DNA of 28,416 nucleotides from Chrysophaeum taylorii. Lineage: Eukaryota > Sar > Pelagophyceae > Pelagomonadales > Pelagomonadaceae. A model generated the notes under the pieces. It saw nothing but the letters and a program-made list of their open reading frames with translations, had not been told where the DNA came from and made no database searches. A program made the position numbers and the translations under genes. Positions 27,340 through 28,416 of this stretch are shown here, piece by piece. Every line of letters starts with the position of its first letter. Position 1 is the stretch's first letter. The DNA lies in assembly GCA_029834535.1 (NCBI GenBank), contig JAQMWT010000255.1, forward strand, positions 1 to 28,416. The letters run 5' to 3'.

Positions 27340-27911
27340 TGCGTGCGATGCATATCTATCTTTCTCTAGATTGGTAGTCGCCATAGAGGTAGGTCGGGAA
27401 CCTATCAACAACATCGACACACACGGTAATCAAGCGTTGCATGAATAAGATTGGCCACTGTGATGTGGTCTTGATGACAGTACTTATGTGGAGGCGTCAT
27501 CTCAGCCAGTAGTACCAAGGGCTGGAGTAGCTTGATGACAGACAACATGCTGTCGAAAAGAGAATCGTCCAGCAGGCTGTGTAAGTCTTCTGTCTTATGC
27601 TGTTTTAGTAAATTCCTGTTTGTGCAGGGAGGAGTGATCTCAATTATATCACAATAGAATGTGCGCCTTTCCTCTGGTGAGATTAGGTGAAGATGGTTAA
27701 TAAAGGCGGGGAGAGATTCAAATAATAGTACAGTAGGGAAACGGTGGCGTAACATACGAACAAGCGTATCATCAGACTCAACAACAACTTTTACGTTGAT
27801 ATTTGAGCCTAAGTCATTAGTGGCGTGAGACAGGAACGCCGGAGTTGACAAACCAGAACAAAGTAACATGACAGAAGGTTTGCGGAGATTGGACTCTTGT
27901 GAGAGAGACAC
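27340..27911 (-). pseudogene. cytosine-5 DNA methyltransferase region in copia copy 2, frameshifted
   Basis: C5-methyltransferases transfer methyl from S-adenosylmethionine to cytosine C5 via a covalent Cys adduct. The frame from 27911 holds the family's motifs in order: motif I-like VMLLCSGLSTPAFL (about residues 14-27), motif II-like VVVESD, motif IV CDIIEITPPCTN with the catalytic Cys of PPC at codon 27624-27626, a helix (LLDDSLFDSMLSVIKLLQP), and motif VI-like VLLAEMTP, where the usual ENV is AEM-T. LDYRV then precedes a frame change in an AC/GT dinucleotide run (27415-27425). Motif VIII is readable in the new frame (LYGDYQSRER, Q-x-R-x-R at 27359-27373). Motifs IX and X are not securely seen. 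The frame is interrupted upstream by a TGA at 27927-27929. The call rests on motif order rather than a database hit. Confidence 0.72.
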
Positions 27912-27926
27912 TAGGCGTGAAAGTAG

Positions 27927-28280
27927 TCAAGTTAATGGCTGAGTATTGTGCTGAACAAGCTTGTTCTGTTTCCGAAGATTGAGAACCAAATGGCGAATCC
28001 ACGGGCGATCTGGTAAAACTCTTTGGAGTAGGTAGTTGTAGTATGCCAGTAGATCCCTGTTTTCATGGTATCGCTTGAGGGGAAATGCGAGAGAGCGAAG
28101 TTCCAGCTGCTTGTCGCGCGCAATGTTGTAAGTGAGACAAGGGAGGGCAGGTAAATTAGCTGCTATGTAGTGTATGGGGATACGTGCATCTTCGTCTATG
28201 CGGCTCGTGACAGCGCTGAGCTTTGGCTCAGCTCGATCGTTGAACACAGTGGTCAGGTTCGTCTGGTTCCACTCGAGCAT
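27927..28280 (-). CDS. ORF upstream of the methyltransferase, same frame, unknown family
   Basis: An open frame of 117 codons from an ATG at 28278-28280 to a TGA at 27927-27929. It is in the same frame as the methyltransferase that follows. It looks protein-like (LTTVFNDRAEPKLSAVTSRI, YYNYLLQRVLPDRPWIRHLV). It could be the end of a gag region or an N-terminal extension of the methyltransferase. If the TGA is real, only recoding would join them. No known domain was recognised and no CCHC knuckle is present. Confidence 0.45.
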   Translation of the reverse strand: MLEWNQTNLTTVFNDRAEPKLSAVTSRIDEDARIPIHYIAANLPALPCLTYNIARDKQLELRSLAFPLKRYHENRDLLAYYNYLLQRVLPDRPWIRHLVLNLRKQNKLVQHNTQPLT

Positions 28281-28416
28281 ACTCAGGATAGGAGATGTCG
28301 GTCATGCACTGGCTGAAGACATAAAGCGAAGTCGATCTTAACATAGCCAACTTGTGGATGATCTGGCCCTGCAGACGAGGAAGATATTATCCCTCATTTC
28401 GCGTCCAGTGAAGAGT
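28281..28416. other. right edge; short inverted match to 7.99-8.03 kb
   Basis: No complete gene is seen. About 45 bases near 28,361-28,405 match the reverse complement of 7,988-8,030 (shared cores CCCTGCAGACGAGGA and CCCTCATTTCGCG, with small gaps). A plus-strand frame (VDDLALQTRKILSLISRP) runs off the edge. Confidence 0.5.

Larger units (their letters stand above)
22345..28280 (-). mobile_element. Ty1/copia-type element, copy 2, with a cytosine-5 DNA methyltransferase region
   Basis: Order on the minus strand: an ORF of unknown family (27927-28280), a C5-methyltransferase region (about 27340-27911), a region of unknown fold (26245-27330), integrase (25187-26266), Pro-rich linker, RT (23080-24790) and RNase H (22345-23079). 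The pol part is of copia order (integrase before RT). Lesions: in-frame TGA at 27927-27929, dinucleotide-run shift at 27415-27425, indel near 26,245, TAA near 25,185, indel in five A's at 24785-24789, extra base near 23,079, and truncation at 22,344. The catalytic residues of RT, RNase H and integrase are all still present. No DSG/DTG aspartic protease motif was found. The 5' LTR and gag, if any, lie at or beyond the right window edge. Confidence 0.85.

Noticed and set aside
1..28416. CRISPR array, insertion sequence or replication origin
   Set aside because: No spaced short direct repeats, no bacterial transposase and no iterons or DnaA-box clusters were seen in either part.

Overview
The window looks like two unrelated pieces of DNA joined near 7.8-7.9 kb. 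Positions 1 to about 7,830 are bacterial in gene content. Members of the phylum Bacteroidota fit best: a tRNA without an encoded CCA end, a site-2-type M50 protease, the bacillithiol deacetylase BshB1, an M23 endopeptidase with a C-terminal LysM domain, thioredoxin reductase, a short housekeeping sigma factor and polynucleotide phosphorylase. Every protein gene here is broken by several small indels, and pnp has also lost its KH domain, so nothing in this part is translatable as it stands.

From about 7.99 kb to the end the window is eukaryotic-type mobile DNA, probably from a protist; no host gene was recognised. In order: an unassigned remnant (8.0-8.67 kb); a Ty3-like gag ORF on the minus strand (8.67-10.95 kb), frameshifted by a 23-bp tandem duplication; three adjacent stem-loops (11.68-11.78 kb); the 3' end of a 5'-truncated non-LTR retroelement (11.78-14.06 kb, GC-rich, minus strand) whose C-terminal domain has a PD...DLK nuclease-like signature; then three copies of Ty1/copia-type elements.

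Copia copy 1 (14.44 to about 21.14 kb, minus strand) has integrase, RT, RNase H and a C-terminal extension of about 490 residues past RNase H. Its RT active site reads SVYD where copy 2 has SVDD. Three SINE-like insertions with TTAG-repeat tails, each flanked by its own target-site duplication, interrupt it. Copy 3 (about 21.14-22.35 kb, plus strand) is a scrambled fragment of integrase-region sequence. Copy 2 (22.35-28.28 kb, minus strand) has RNase H, RT and integrase and, upstream of integrase, an ORF carrying the motifs of a C5-cytosine DNA methyltransferase (motifs I, IV with PPC, VI and VIII). Copies 2 and 3 are nearly identical where they overlap; copy 1 is a diverged relative.

The main discovery candidate is the copia-type element that appears to carry its own cytosine-5 DNA methyltransferase between a putative gag region and integrase. 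Retrotransposons that captured DNA methyltransferases are known from dinoflagellates and charophyte algae, so this would be a further case or a member of that group. All copies here are defective. Many lesions are one-base changes in homopolymers, so sequencing error cannot be separated from decay by reading alone. The bacterial/eukaryotic junction could be an assembly chimera or a decayed bacterial insertion.
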